A DNA stretch of 64,000 bases from Inia geoffrensis. Its lineage: Eukaryota; Chordata; Mammalia; Artiodactyla; Iniidae. Below the pieces are notes generated by a model, which did no database searches, had not been told where the DNA came from, and saw only the letters and a program-made list of their open reading frames with translations. Both the position numbers and the translations under genes were made by a program. Of the stretch, positions 47,192-59,174 are shown piece after piece. Location: NCBI GenBank assembly GCA_036417435.1, contig CM070903.1:94137001-94201000 (forward strand), in the 5' to 3' direction. Position 1 is the first letter of the stretch. Each line of letters begins with the position of its first letter.

Positions 47192-47473
47192 TAAGCTGTG
47201 ACAAAGCGAGAGAGAGGCATGGACATATATACACTACCAAACGTAAGGTAGATTGCTAGTGGGAAGCAGCCACATAGCACAGGGTGCTTTGTGACCACCT
47301 GGAGGGGTGGGATAGAGAGGGTGGCAGGGAGGGAGATGCAAGAGGGAAGAGATATGGGAACATATGTATATGTATAACTGATTCACTCTGTTATAAAGCA
47401 GAAACTAACACACCATTGTGAAGCAATTATACTCCAATAAAGATGTAAAAAGAAAAAAAAATTAAAATTTAGA

Positions 47474-47960
47474 CTCTTTACCATGGTCCACATGCTCTGG
47501 TATCTGAATGAATCTACTCTTTGCCTTCCTCACTGTTCTATAGCTATACAGTCCTTCTTTCTGTTTCTTAGATATGTAATTATATCCTAATCTTATGACT
47601 TCATAGATGCTACTTTCCCTGACTAGAAGGTTCTCTGTTCCTTACACGATTAGTTCCACTTGATAATCCACCTTTAATGCCATCTCTATAAAGAAACCTT
47701 TTCTTCCCCAACTCATCTGCTTTCATACCCAAGTAACTCTGTCACATAACCGTTTTGTTTACTTTATAGCACTTATCAACTTCTAAAATATTGGATATAT
47801 TTATATATGTAATTATCTGTGTGTATTTTACATTTATGACTCCTCCTCCAACTACAATGTAAGAGCACTTTTCCTCCTACTGTTATATTTCCAGGATCAA
47901 AAACAGTGCATGGCACAAATAGGTATTTAATTTAATTATTAATTCAACAAATTTTAATAA
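47474..47960 (+). repeat. L2 fragment, right half
   Basis: This continues the L2 begun at 43715: ccatggtccacatgctctgg, then ctttccctgactagaagg, then ttatagcacttatcaact, then ctacaatgtaagagcac, then aacagtgcatggcacaaataggt. These follow the L2 3' end in order, in plus orientation. Confidence 0.85.
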
Positions 47961-48049
47961 AGTAATGAAAGTTATCTACTTGAAATTTATAACAAAACCC
48001 ACATTTAATGATAACATGGTAACAGATCAGCTGAAATCAAGAATGGCCA

Positions 48050-48269
48050 GGGTTTTTTTTTCTTTTCCTTTTTTTTTTGTTGTACGCGGGCCTCTCACTG
48101 TTGTGGCCTCTCCCGTTGCAGAGTACAGGCTCCGGACGCGCAGGCTCAGCGGCCATGGCTCGTGGGCCCAGCCGCTCCGCGGCACGCGGGATCCTCCCGG
48201 ACCAGGGCACGAACCCGTGGTCCACTGCATCGGCAGGCGGACTCTCAACCACTGCGCCACCAGGGAAGC
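48050..48269 (-). mobile_element. CHR-2-type SINE, minus strand
   Basis: Reverse-complement SINE with a T-rich head, the tgtacgcgggcctctcac start and an accagggaagc end. The TSD is unclear (a short ccagg on both sides). Confidence 0.92.
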
Positions 48270-48301
48270 ACCAGGATGTTTTTAAAAACAAGATATTTAG
48301 G

Positions 48302-48428
48302 GGGACTTCCCTGGCGGTCCAATGGTTAAGACTTCACCTTCCAATGCCAGGGGTGCATGTTCGATCCCTGGTGGCGGAGCTAGGATCCCACATGCCCCAG
48401 GGCCAAAAATCCAAAACATATATATATA
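48302..48428 (+). mobile_element. CHR-1-like short tRNA-Glu SINE
   Basis: Body gggacttccctggcggtcc, then B-box-like tgttcgatccctgg, then gatcccacatgccccagggcc and an A-rich tail. It is shorter and more diverged than the CHR-2 copies. No clear TSD. Confidence 0.82.
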
Positions 48429-48762
48429 AAATCCAGAAACAATATTGTAACAAATTCAATAAAGACTTTAAAAATGGTCCACATCAAAAAATATTTTTTA
48501 AAAAAGATGTTTATATGAATTTATATGAATGTTTTCTTTCTTAGACAAGGTCAAGAACAAAATTACTCCAAAGTGAGCTTCTAGATCATCTATGTAAAAC
48601 TAGCAAAGGAGGTGATCAAAAAGCTGGCTTGTGACTCCTACCCCAATACTGATTATACGGAAATAAATGATTTATACGTGGACACATTTTCCTTCCCCTC
48701 CCCATGAAGGAGGGAAGATGAATGCTTTGCCTTACTTCCCATCCAGTATGAGCAGCTTCAAA

Positions 48763-48990
48763 GAGTGGATTGGGGCTTCCCTGGTGGCGCAGTGGTTGAG
48801 AGTCCGCCTGCCGATGCAGGGCACACGGGTTCGCCCCGGTCTGGGAAGATCCCACATGCCGCGGAGCGGCTGGGCCCGTGAGCCATGGCCGCTGAACCTG
48901 CGCGTCCGGAGCCTGTGCTCCGCAACGGGAGAGGCCACAGCAGTGAGAGGCCCGCGTACCGCAGAAAAAAAAAAAAATTGAGTGGATTGG
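48763..48990 (+). mobile_element. CHR-2-type SINE, 11-bp TSD
   Basis: Body 48774-48979 with a pure A tail. Direct repeats gagtggattgg at 48763-48773 and 48980-48990. It shows a small deletion in the tRNA-like B box (gggttcgccccgg). Confidence 0.95.
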
Positions 48991-49040
48991 AGAGCTTGGT
49001 ATGCATGCCTTGGAGCTCAGTGGGAAAAAGTACAAGCAGA

Positions 49041-49270
49041 AATTGACTGAAATGGGGCTTCCCTGGTGGTGCAGTGGTTGAGAGTCCGCCTGCCGATGCA
49101 GGGGACACGGGTTCGTGCCCCGGTCCGGGAAGATCCCACATGCCGCAGAGTGGCTGGACCCGTGAGCCATGGCCGCTGAGCCTGTGCGTCCGGAGCCTGT
49201 GCTCCACAACGGGAGAGGCCACAACAGTGAGAGGCCCACGTAACGAAAAAAAAAATAATTGACTGAAATG
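49041..49270 (+). mobile_element. CHR-2-type SINE, 14-bp TSD
   Basis: Body 49055-49256. Perfect repeats aattgactgaaatg at 49041-49054 and 49257-49270. It lies only about 50 bp from the preceding SINE in the same orientation. Confidence 0.96.
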
Positions 49271-50778
49271 AGTTATGGCAGAGGGGCAGAATGTTGCATT
49301 GGGGCAGTAACTGCCCTCGCACTGATTGAAGACCAAAGGTGAATACTTCCAGGAGAGTGAATATGGAATTCATGGTAGAGATGTTGACCGCGGGTCATTT
49401 GAAAAGAAAGTTTACCCAAGCAGGCTCTAGCCGCAGTAAAACAGCTTTTTCAAAAGATGTCCAAGTGATGCCCTTGGATGCAAAATTGAGAGGAATTATA
49501 ACCTGCTGACAGAGGGAGAGGAAGCTGCAGTTGAAGGAGTTAGGCAACCCACAAAAGAACAAAAGAAGACACTTAATGAGTGGGAAGGAGGATCAGAGTC
49601 ACCAAGGAGCAGGAATGGGAAGAGAAAAAGACCACCACACCCCGTTCTCTGGTGCAGGCTTCTGATCTGAAGCAGTAGCAAGTAACAGTAGCAAGTTGGG
49701 GGAGAAGAGAAGTTTAACTCTGAATAAAATGTGAGTTTTTCACAATTACAGTGGTCTAGGGGACCACTGTAATTTCCTCCAAGGGACAGGAAATTGTCCA
49801 CCAAGTGGATAAAAAGGCACAATAGGAAAAAAAGAAGTTGCTTTATGATTGTGATATAATGAGTCATTAATTCCATCATTGATTCTACTCAATAGAGAAG
49901 AATTTTATGCCAAAAAATAGAACGCCCCCCCACAAAGATGTATTTATAGGAAAAGAAGAAACAATATGTTCAAAATCTGTAAGAAATATTGGCATTTACA
50001 TAGATGACTTAAGAATCTAGGTCAAACTATAGGAATGAGTTCAACAGGTTTAACACATAAAAATCAAAAGCTTTCAAATATAACAATTATGAGCAATCAG
50101 AAAATATTATAAAGAAAAATGTGTCCATTCATAATAGTAACCAAAAATATGAGCTAAACTTAAAAAATTTTAAATGCATTAGAGATAAAGCCATTAACTT
50201 ACTAAATCGTACAAAAGACCAAAAAAAGGCAAAGGAAAAGGGTGCAGAATGATGTGTATGTTTTAAAATACACATAAAATGCTCTTGCAAAATCAATGAG
50301 TAGGCCTGTAAATATACAGGAAATGATGGCAGATATACTGATTACAGTAGTTGTTTCTGGGAATGGAAGAGAGTTTGGATACGGGTAAAGGGAGTTTTTA
50401 ACTTTATCTTTAGAGTGTGAGTGTTTACAAACACAATATAATCACTTTTTTCTTTTGTAATTATAACTTTGCAAAGGTAAAGTAAAATAAAGGAAAGAGA
50501 TTATACAGTTCCGAATACATTGACTTGTTAGAAAATAAGTGAATTTAAACATATATGAAAATTTGATTTTGTGTAAATTTGAGAAGCACAATCATTATAA
50601 TTTTGCTTTATTCATTTTTTATATTCTTTTTTAAACAGAGTATCTTATAAAATTTCATTACTCAGTAGGCGAAAATGTGAAAAAATTTGATTTTTACTTC
50701 ATTATAATAAAAAGTGTTCTTTCAAATTAAAAAAAATTCTTTCCACTGTACACTATTTAAGATGAGAATAAATTAGTC
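49271..50778. other. Intronic sequence, no gene seen
   Basis: About 1.5 kb of intron between SINEs. A local repeat (agtggtcta.. and accactgtaa around 49749-49772) gives a short inverted motif. No exon recognised. Confidence 0.55.
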
Positions 50779-51159
50779 AAAACTTTAAACTCAGGACTTC
50801 CCTGGTGGCACAGTGTTTAAGAATCCGTCTGCCAATGCAGGGGACACGTGTTCGAGCCCTGGTCTGGGAAGATACCACATGGCACAGAGCAACTAAGCCC
50901 ATATGCCACAACTACTGAGCCTGCGGTTTATAGCCTGCATGCCACAACTACTAAGCCCGCATGCCACAACTACTGAAGCCCGTGTTCCTAGAGCCTGTGC
51001 TCTGCAACGAAGAGAAACCACGACAATGAGAAGCCCATGCACCACAACGAAGAGTAGCCCTCACTCGCTGCAACTAGAGAAAGCCCACATACAGCAACGA
51101 AGACCCAACACAGCCAAAAATAAATAAATTAATTGATTAAAAAAAACCAAAAACTTTAA
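50779..51159 (+). mobile_element. CHR-1-type SINE, long form
   Basis: tRNA-Glu-like head (ggacttccctggtggcacag), then tandem gccacaactactgagcc-type units and the tail cagccaaaaataaataaatt. Short repeats aaaactttaa occur at 50779-50788 and 51150-51159. This is the older, longer CHR class from which CHR-2 differs by internal deletion. Confidence 0.88.
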
Positions 51160-51278
51160 CATCTACATAAGGGAAAATGGAAATGAGTCAATAATCTTTT
51201 AAATCTCTTCTCCCTTTAAATAACTGAAACACATATTTATATGACTAATAAAAATGTACCAAGGATTTTGTTCCCTCT

Positions 51279-51431
51279 GATCAATACTAATGAATGGTCA
51301 ATACTAAAGATCAATACTAATGATTAATGATCAATACTAATGATCAATAATGATCAATACTAATGATTCTATAGTTCTCTTTTATCAGTGTACTGATCAT
51401 TACTATCATTCATCAAAGAGAACTATAGAAT
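51279..51431. repeat. gatcaatactaat minisatellite joined to a perfect 17-bp inverted repeat
   Basis: About five variants of gatcaatactaatga lie at 51279-51369. They run into attctatagttctcttt (51366-51382), which has an exact reverse complement at 51415-51431 across a 32-bp loop. The loop contains gatcattactatcattcatc, a partial reversed echo of the tandem unit. Confidence 0.85.
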
Positions 51432-51539
51432 TTTTAAAAATAAGATTACACTTTACTGTTTTTTTCTTAAATTCAAGACTGAAAAGACTTCAAGTTAATT
51501 ATAACATGTTAAAGTTTGAATGCACAGCTATTTGAATAT

Positions 51540-51590
51540 GTATATATATATACATATGTATGTATATATATATATATATATATTTAGAAT
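51540..51590. repeat. (TA)n-type microsatellite
   Basis: TATATATATATACATATGTATG followed by a pure TA run. Confidence 0.92.
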
Positions 51591-51989
51591 TAGAATATTT
51601 TAATTTGTTTCCCCATCTTCTTCCTCAAAGGATCCCCGTTCTTACAATACAGCATGTACAAAATAATTTGTTTAAATAAATATCAAAACTTATTTTTAAA
51701 ATCTAAATCAGGTGTAAACATTCTAACTATCAAGTCTCATGTTACCATATTTTAACAATATTGAAATCTTTGAGGGTAAGGTAATAATATTTTAAATTCT
51801 AGAGACCTATTGAAGGCTCAATAAATATTTGAAAGAAATGAATGGATAAATGAATGAAACTCAAATTACCCATTTACTAGCTTTCATTTTTAAAATACAG
51901 TGTCACATTCAAACCTTGTACAACTCAAGTTCTCATTTTATCCCTTGAGTACTTACTCATTCAAGGAGTATTTCTTTAGCCCATCAATT
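51591..51989. other. Intronic sequence with an L2/MIR-like end near 51770-51860
   Basis: gaaggctcaataaatatttgaaagaaatgaatggat near 51813 looks like an L2 3' terminus. Otherwise nothing recognised. Confidence 0.5.
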
Positions 51990-54127
51990 AAAAATGAAGG
52001 GATTCAAAATGACCATGTAGGAAGACACTGAACTCACCTCCTCCCAAATATACAACAAATTTATACCTACATATGAAATAATTTTCCTTGAAAAGGACCT
52101 GAGCATTAAATGAACAGTACCTCCATGGTAAAAAAACAAAAGAGATGCATCAGGAAGAGTAGGAGAGTCAGAAACACAGCCTTCCTCAGATCCCGCCCCA
52201 GTTGTGGTGACCTCATAATCAGGAGAGATCCCCAAATTACAGAACTCTCCCTCTAGGAGTGAAGGAATTATCCCCCACATCAGCCACACCAATCCTGGGG
52301 GCTGGGACCGGAAAGATGAGCCTCCAAAAGGTCTGGTTTGAAAATCAAAAGGGATTACGATAAGGAGAATCATAGGCTGGTAGGGAAGAGAGATCCTGCA
52401 GTTAAAGTGCTTGTGGACAAACCCACTGGCCCTGAGATCCAGTGCAAAAGCAACAGATTGAGAAGCAGCTATACCATAAGTGAGGGAGACCCACCTACTA
52501 ATTTTAAACCATCTGTCAGAGAGTTAGGGACCTACAGGGACTTTATCTGAGGATGGAAGCACTGGTGGATGCCATTTTTATAATCTCATTCTAACTTGCT
52601 GGTTATGGAGCCTACAGCTGTCACTTTTGGTGCACTATCTATATCCTGCTAGTACCAGAGGAAGGGTTCTGACCATCCCACGCCACACCAGGAAGGATGA
52701 GAGCCCTGAGCTACATCCTCCCAGCAGCTGAGCTACAACTGGGCCAGGCAAATGCCCCAAGCCCTGCCTATGTCATACGAAGATGAAGCTGTAACCAGGA
52801 CAATTAAGTGACTCAAATCTGATCCTCCCCATGCGATGACTGAGCCACCATCTGGTCGGGGGGAGTGCACTGAGCCCCTCCCTCCCTGCACAGCAGTCGT
52901 GGCCCTATCACAGCCAGTGGATGCATGCAGCCCACATGAGGGACATCCATAGAGTGCCTGGCTCTGGTGGCCAGGGCAGATTGTGCTTCATGGATCTGCT
53001 CCTATATAGACCACTCCTTCAAGATTGAGAGAGGCAGCCATTTCAGCTAATACATATAGACAAACACAAAGAGATATGCAAAATGAGACAGAGTTTCAAA
53101 ACAGAGAACAAGGCAAATCCCCAGAAAAAGATTTTATGAAATGGAGATAAGCAACCAACCTGATAAAGAGTTCAAAGTAATGGTTATAAAAATGCTCACC
53201 ATTCTTGAAAGAAAAATAGATGGACACAGTGAGAATTTCAACAAAGAGATAGAAAAATATAAGAAGGCACCAAACAGACATTATAACTTAAGTGAAAAAT
53301 ACAGTAGAGGGGTTCAACAGCAGAATAAATGAAGTAAAGCACAAATCAGAGATCTGGAAGAGAAAGCACTGGAAAACACCCAGACAGAGCTTCAAAATTG
53401 AAAATGAATGAAAAGAAGTGGGGATAACTTAAGGGATTTATGAGACAATTTCAAGTGGAATAACATTCACATGATATGGTTCCAGAAGAAGAGAGAGAGA
53501 AATGGTCAGAAAATTTATTTGAAAAAAATAATGGCTGAAAATATCCCTCATCTGGAGAAGGAAACAGAAATCCAGGTCCAGGAAGCCCAGGAAGTTCCCG
53601 ATAAGATAACCTACAGAAAAATACACCAAGAAACACTATAATTAAAATGTTAAAAGTTAAAGATAAAGAGAGAATCTTAAAAACAGCAAAAGAAAACCAA
53701 CTTATTATGTACAAGGGAAACCCCACAAGGCTCTCAGATTTCTCAGTAGAAACTTTACATGTCAGAAGAGAGTGACATGACATACCCAAAGCTCTGAAAG
53801 GAAAAAAAACTGCCAGCCAAAAATTTTGTACCTGGTAAGGTTATTATTCAGAAGTGAAGAGGAGATTAAGAGTTTCCCAGATACGCAAAAGCTAAAGCAG
53901 TTCATCACCACTAAACCAGCCTTACAAGCAGAGTTAAAGGGACTTCTCTAAACTAAAAAGACACTAATAATTTAAAAGGCATACAAAAGAAAAATTTCAG
54001 AGAAAAATGTAAATACATGATAAAGGTAGTGAATCAATCACTTCTAAAGCAAGTATAAAAGGTAAAAGACAAAAGTAGTAAAACTGACATAAAATAATTA
54101 CTTGAGGAATACATAAAAGATAATACA

Positions 54128-54178
54128 TAAAATGTGTTATCAAACATATAAAATGTGTTATCAAACATATAAAATGTG
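54128..54178 (+). repeat. Tandem duplication of a 21-bp unit in L1
   Basis: ataaaatgtgttatcaaacat occurs twice in a row, followed by a partial third unit (ataaaatgtgtt). It lies within the ORF1-ORF2 spacer of the old L1. Confidence 0.9.
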
Positions 54179-56386
54179 TTGTATATATAGGATATTATAT
54201 GTGAACCTCATGGTAACCACAAAGAAAAAAATTATAATAAATACACAAAAGGAAATGAGGAAGGAATCTAAACATAACACTAAAGAAAACAATCAAACTA
54301 GAAGAGAAGAGAGAAAGAGAAGAAGAAACAGAGAGGAACTGAAGAAACATCCAAAAACAATTTACAAAATGGCATTAAGTACATAATTATCAATAATTAC
54401 ATGTAAATGGACTAAACTCTTCAAACAAAAGACATAAGATGGCTGAATGGACTAAAAAAAATGAGACATTTCTCTATGCTGCCTACAAAACTCACTTCAA
54501 ATCCAAAGGCATTCAGACTGAAAGTGAAGCAATGGAAAATGGCATACCATGCCAATGGAAAAAAAAAAGCTGGTGTAACAATACTTATATCAGATGAAAT
54601 AGACTTTTAAACAAACACTGTAACAAAAGGTGAAGAGGGTATTATATAATAATAAAGGGGTATTACATAATGATAAATGTAAACATTTTTTCATCCAACA
54701 TAAGAGCACCTGAATATTTAAAGTAAATATTAATAGAAATAAAGGGAGAAATTGACAGTAATACAGTAATAGTAGGGGTCTTTAACACCCACTTACATCA
54801 TTGGTAGATCATCCAGACAGAAAATCAATTAAAAAAAAATTGGCCTTAAACAACACATTAGATCAGATTCACTTAATAAACATATATAGACTATTCCATC
54901 CAGAACAGCAGAATACAAATACTATTCAAATGCTCGTGGGATATTTTCTAGGACAGATCACATTTAGACCACAAAACAAGTCTCAATATATTTAAGAAGA
55001 CTGAAATCATATCAAGTATCTTTTCTAACCACAAAGGTATTAAACTAGAAATCAATTATAACAAGAAAACTTAAAAAAGCATAAACACATGGAACAAAAC
55101 GGCATGCCATTAAGCAACCAATAGGTCAATGAAGAAATCAAAGAAGAAATCAGAAAACATCTTGAGACAAATGAAAATGAAAACACAATGTTCCAAAATC
55201 TTTGGGATGCAGCAAAAGCAATTCTAAGAAGGCAGTTCATAGCAATGCTTGCTTACCTGAAGAAACAAGAAAATTCTTAAATAATCTAATTTACATTTAA
55301 AGGAACTAGGAAAAGAAGAATATACAAAGCCCCAAGTTAGTAGAAGGAAGAAAATATTACAAATATTAGAGTGGAAATAAATGAAATAAAACTAAAAAAA
55401 AGAAGGAAAGAAAACTTCAATAAAACTAAGAGCTGGTTCATTGCAAAGGTAAACAAAATTGACACATCTTTAGTCAGACTTATCAAGAAAAAAAGACAGA
55501 GTTCAAATAATTACAGTTAGAAGTTAAAGAGGAGAAAGTATAACCAATACCACAGAAATACAAAGGATCATAAGAGAAAACTATGTACAAAGATAATACA
55601 ACAAATTAGACAACCTAGAAGAAATGGATAAATTCCTAGAAACATATAATCTTCAAGACTAAATTATGAAGAAAAAGAAAATCTGAATAGGCCAATTGCT
55701 AGTAATGAAATTGACTCAGTAATCAAAAATAACTCCCAACAAACAAAAGTTCAGGTCCAGATGGCTTCACGTGTGAACCTACCAAATATTTTAAAAAGAG
55801 TTAATGCCTATCTTTCTCAAATTATTCCAAAAATTTGAAAAGAAAGGAACACTTACAAACTCATTTTACAATGTCACCATTACCCTGCTACCAAAGCCAG
55901 ATAGACACTGAAAAACAATTATAGGTCAATATCCCTGATAAACATAGATGCAAACATCTCAATAAAATATTAGCAAGCCAAAGTCAACAATACATTAAAA
56001 GGATCATATATCATAATCAAGTGTGATTCATTCCAGGATTTAAGGATAGTATAACATCTAAAGTCAATTAACATGATACAGCACATTAACAAAATGAAGG
56101 ATAAAAATCATATGATCATCTCAGTAGATGCAGAAAAAGCATCTAACAAAATTCAACATCCATTTATGATAAAATGTCAATAAAATGGGTATAGAGAAAA
56201 CATATCTCAACATAATAAAAACCATATATGACAAATCCACAGCTAACATTATACTCAGTGATGAAAAGCTGAAAGTTTTTCTCTAAGATTAGAAACAAGA
56301 CAAGGATGCTCAGTCTTGCCACTTTGATTCAACTTAGTATCAGTAGCTGTAGCCACAGCAATTACACATACAAAAAAGAAAGTAAT

Positions 56387-56588
56387 AAAAGACATCCAGG
56401 GCTTCCCTGGTGGCGCAGTGGTTGAGAGTCCGCCTGCCGATGCAGGGGATACGGGTTCGTGCCCCGGTCTGGGAAGATCCCACATGCCGCGGAGCAGCTG
56501 GGCCCGTGAGCCATGGCCGCTGAGCCTGCGCGTCCGGAGCCTGTGCTCCGCAACGGGAGAGGCCACAACAGTGAGAGGCCCGCATACC

Positions 56589-56628
<40 letters not shown>

Positions 56629-56634
56629 CATCCA
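56387..56634 (+). mobile_element. CHR-2-type SINE with a 36-A tail, 12-bp TSD
   Basis: Body 56399-56590, very close to the other young copies, then an uninterrupted run of 36 A at 56591-56626. Direct repeats aaaagacatcca at 56387-56398 and 56623-56634. The long pure tail and intact body suggest a recent insertion. Confidence 0.96.
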
Positions 56635-58193
56635 AATTGGAAAGGAAAAAGTATAACTGTCACTGTTTGCAGATGATATAATATTATATATAACAATCCT
56701 AAAAGCCACATCAAAAAAGGTATTATGTGAATTCAGTGAAGTTTCAGGATACAAAATTAATATACAGAAATATGTTGCACTTCTATACACTAGTAAACTA
56801 TCAGAATGAGAAATGAAGTAAACAATCCCATTTACAACTGCATCAAGAAGAATAAAATACCTAGGAATAAATTTAACCAAGGAGGTGAAAGGCATGTACT
56901 CTGAAAACTATGGGACACTGATGAAAGAAACTGAAGATGACACAAATAAGTGGAAAGATATTCCATGCTCATGGATTGAAAAAATTAACATTGTTAAAAT
57001 GTCCATACTATCCCAAATGATCTACAGCTTCAATGATATCCCTATCAAAATTCCAATGGTACTTTTCAAAGGAATAGAACAAATAATCCTACAATTTTTA
57101 TGGAACCACAAAAGACCTTAAATAGCCAAAGCAATTTTGAGAAAGTAGAACAAAGCAGGAGGTATCATGCTTCTTGATTTCAAACTATACTACAAAGTCA
57201 TAGCAATCAAAACAGTATGGTACTTGTACAAAAACAGACACATAGATAAACAGAACAGAACAGAGAGCCTGGAAATAAACCCAGGCACAACTGGTCAATT
57301 AATCTACAACAAAGGAGACAAGGATATACAGTGGGGAAAAGACAGTTTCTTAAATAAATGGTGTTGGGAAAACTGGACAGCTACATGCAAAAGAATGAAG
57401 TTGGACCACTTTCTTGTACTATAAAAAAATAAGCTCAAAATGGATTAAGTACTTAAATGTAAGACCTGAAACCATAAAACTCCTAAAGAAAACACAGACA
57501 GCATGCTCTTTAACATTGAACTTAGCAATAATTTTTGGATATGTCTCTTCAGGCCAGGGCAACAAAAGAAAAAATAAACAAATAGGAATACATGATACAG
57601 CCAAGGAAATCATCAACAAAGTGAAAAGGCAACCATTAATGGGAAAAGATATTTGCAAATCATATGTCAATAAGAGGTTGATATCCAAAATGTACAAAGA
57701 ACGTATATGACTCAATATAAAAAAGCATGCACTCTATCAAAAAATGGGCATAGGACCTGAGTAGACGTTTTTCCAAAGAAAACATGCAGATGGCAAACAG
57801 GTATATGAAAAAGTGCTCAGCATCACTAATTATCAGGGAAATTCAAATCAAAACCACAATTAAATACCACCTCACACCTGTTAGAATGGCTATTACCAAA
57901 ATGACAAGAAATAACAGGGGTTGGTGAGATCATGGAAAAAGGGGACCTCTGGTGCACTATTGGTGGGAATGTAACTTGGTACATCTACTATGGAAAACAG
58001 TATGGATGCTTCTCAAAAAATTAAAAATAGAAACACCATTTGATCCAGCAATTCCACTTTTGGGCATTTATCCAAAGAAAAAGAAAATACTAAATCAAAA
58101 AGATATATGCACCCCTATACTCATGGTAGCATTATTTACAATAGCCAGGACAACCTAAGTGTCCATCGATAGATGAATGGATAAAGAAGATGT

Positions 58194-58194
58194 G

Positions 58195-58246
<52 letters not shown>
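58194..58246. repeat. (AC)n microsatellite in L1
   Basis: About 26 AC units at the position where L1 ORF2 usually reads gatacacacacacaatggaatattac. Probably an expansion of the L1's own short repeat. Confidence 0.95.
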
Positions 58247-58247
<1 letters not shown>

Positions 58248-58423
58248 GGAATATTACTCAGTCACAAAAAAGAATGAAATTTTGCCATTTGTGATAACAT
58301 GGACGGACCTAGAGGATATTATGCTAAGTGAAATAAGTCAGACAGAGAAAGAACTACTGTATGATTTCACTTGAATGTTGAATCCAAAAAGCAAAACAAA
58401 TGAACAAATAAAACAAAACAGGA

Positions 58424-58652
58424 GGGCTTCCCTGGTGGCGCAGTGGTTGAAAGTCCACCTGCTGATGCAGGGGACACGGGTTCGTGCCCCAGTCCGGGAA
58501 GGTCCCACATGCCACGGAGCGGCTGGGCCCATGAGCCATGGCCACTGAGCCTGCGCGTCTGGAGCCTGTGCTCTGCAATGGGAGAGGCCACAACAGTGAG
58601 AGGCCCGCATACCATAAAAAAATAATAATAATAATGAAAAAAAAAAAAACCA
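58424..58652 (+). mobile_element. CHR-2-type SINE inside L1 3' UTR
   Basis: Body ggcttccctggtggcgcagtgg to gcccgcataccataa, then an AATAATAAT-containing A tail. The flanks aaacaggag and aaaccaggaa look like a diverged TSD. It carries several CpG-decay changes and is older than the copy at 56399. Confidence 0.92.
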
Positions 58653-58973
58653 GGAACGGACTCACAGATACAGAGAACAAACTGGTGGCTGCCAGAAGGG
58701 AGAGAGGTCAGGGGACAGACTAAATAGGGTAAGGGGATTAAAAGTTATAAACTTCCTGTGATAAAATAAATGTCACAAGAATGTCATGTACAGCATAAAG
58801 AATATAGAAAATAAATATTGTAATAACATTGTACAGTGGTGACAGATGGTAACTATACTTATGGTGATCATTTTTAATGTGTAAAAATATCAAATCACCT
58901 GAAACTAACAGGATATTATATGTCAATTATAGTTCAATAAAAACTAAAATAAAAAATAAAAAATGAGTGAATT

Positions 58974-59174
58974 TACCACTGCTCTCCAGACAAGAAAATT
59001 ACTTCCTCTTCAGTTTTCTAGAGTTATGATATTCCTCAATGTGCTCAAATACCCTAATCATCACATCTGCATTTACGTTTATAAATTTGTTTCTAAATGA
59101 TGGCATATGATTGCAAAATTAAGATGAGTCACAAGGATAATGAAGTTCCTCATTTTCTTTTCAGTTTAGAAGAA
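58974..59174. other. Intronic sequence, nothing recognised
   Basis: A short unassigned stretch after the L1. Confidence 0.45.

Larger units (their letters stand above)
43746..47473 (+). mobile_element. 5'-complete, internally deleted L1 with perfect 15-bp TSD
   Basis: The element at 43761-47458 begins ggcttccgggaagatggagg, the normal L1 start. It then has a CpG-rich 5' UTR, a pyrimidine-rich tract (about 44995-45120), ORF1, the last part of ORF2, a G-rich 3' UTR and a short A tail. Identical repeats aaattaaaatttaga lie at 43746-43760 and 47459-47473, with a TT|AAAT entry site like that of L1 endonuclease. About 3.7 kb remains of roughly 6-7 kb; most of ORF2 (endonuclease and reverse transcriptase) is missing. 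It split an L2. It cannot move on its own. Confidence 0.96.
51990..58973 (+). mobile_element. Old near-full-length L1 carrying two SINEs, degenerate TSD
   Basis: It begins with an L1 5' end (atgaccatgtaggaagacactg). 5' UTR-like sequence runs to about 53080 and a ruined ORF1 from 53100 to 53950 (MEISNQPDKEFKVMVIKMLT; later a PHEI-free RNA-binding part). ORF2 follows from about 54380 through 58160, with endonuclease-like and reverse-transcriptase-like blocks. At 56885 the frame reads [40 protein letters not shown] 3' UTR and A-rich tail end near 58958. Diverged repeats aaaaatgaagggatt (51990-52004) and aaaaatgagtgaatt (58959-58973) probably mark the TSD. Numerous stops; not functional. Confidence 0.9.

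Noticed and set aside
48616..49336. Long minus-strand frames (207 and 192 codons) with repeated GLSLLWPLPL..STGSGRAGSAAMAHGPS blocks
   Set aside because: They are antisense translations of two adjacent CHR-2 SINEs. The same peptide appears at every SINE in the window.
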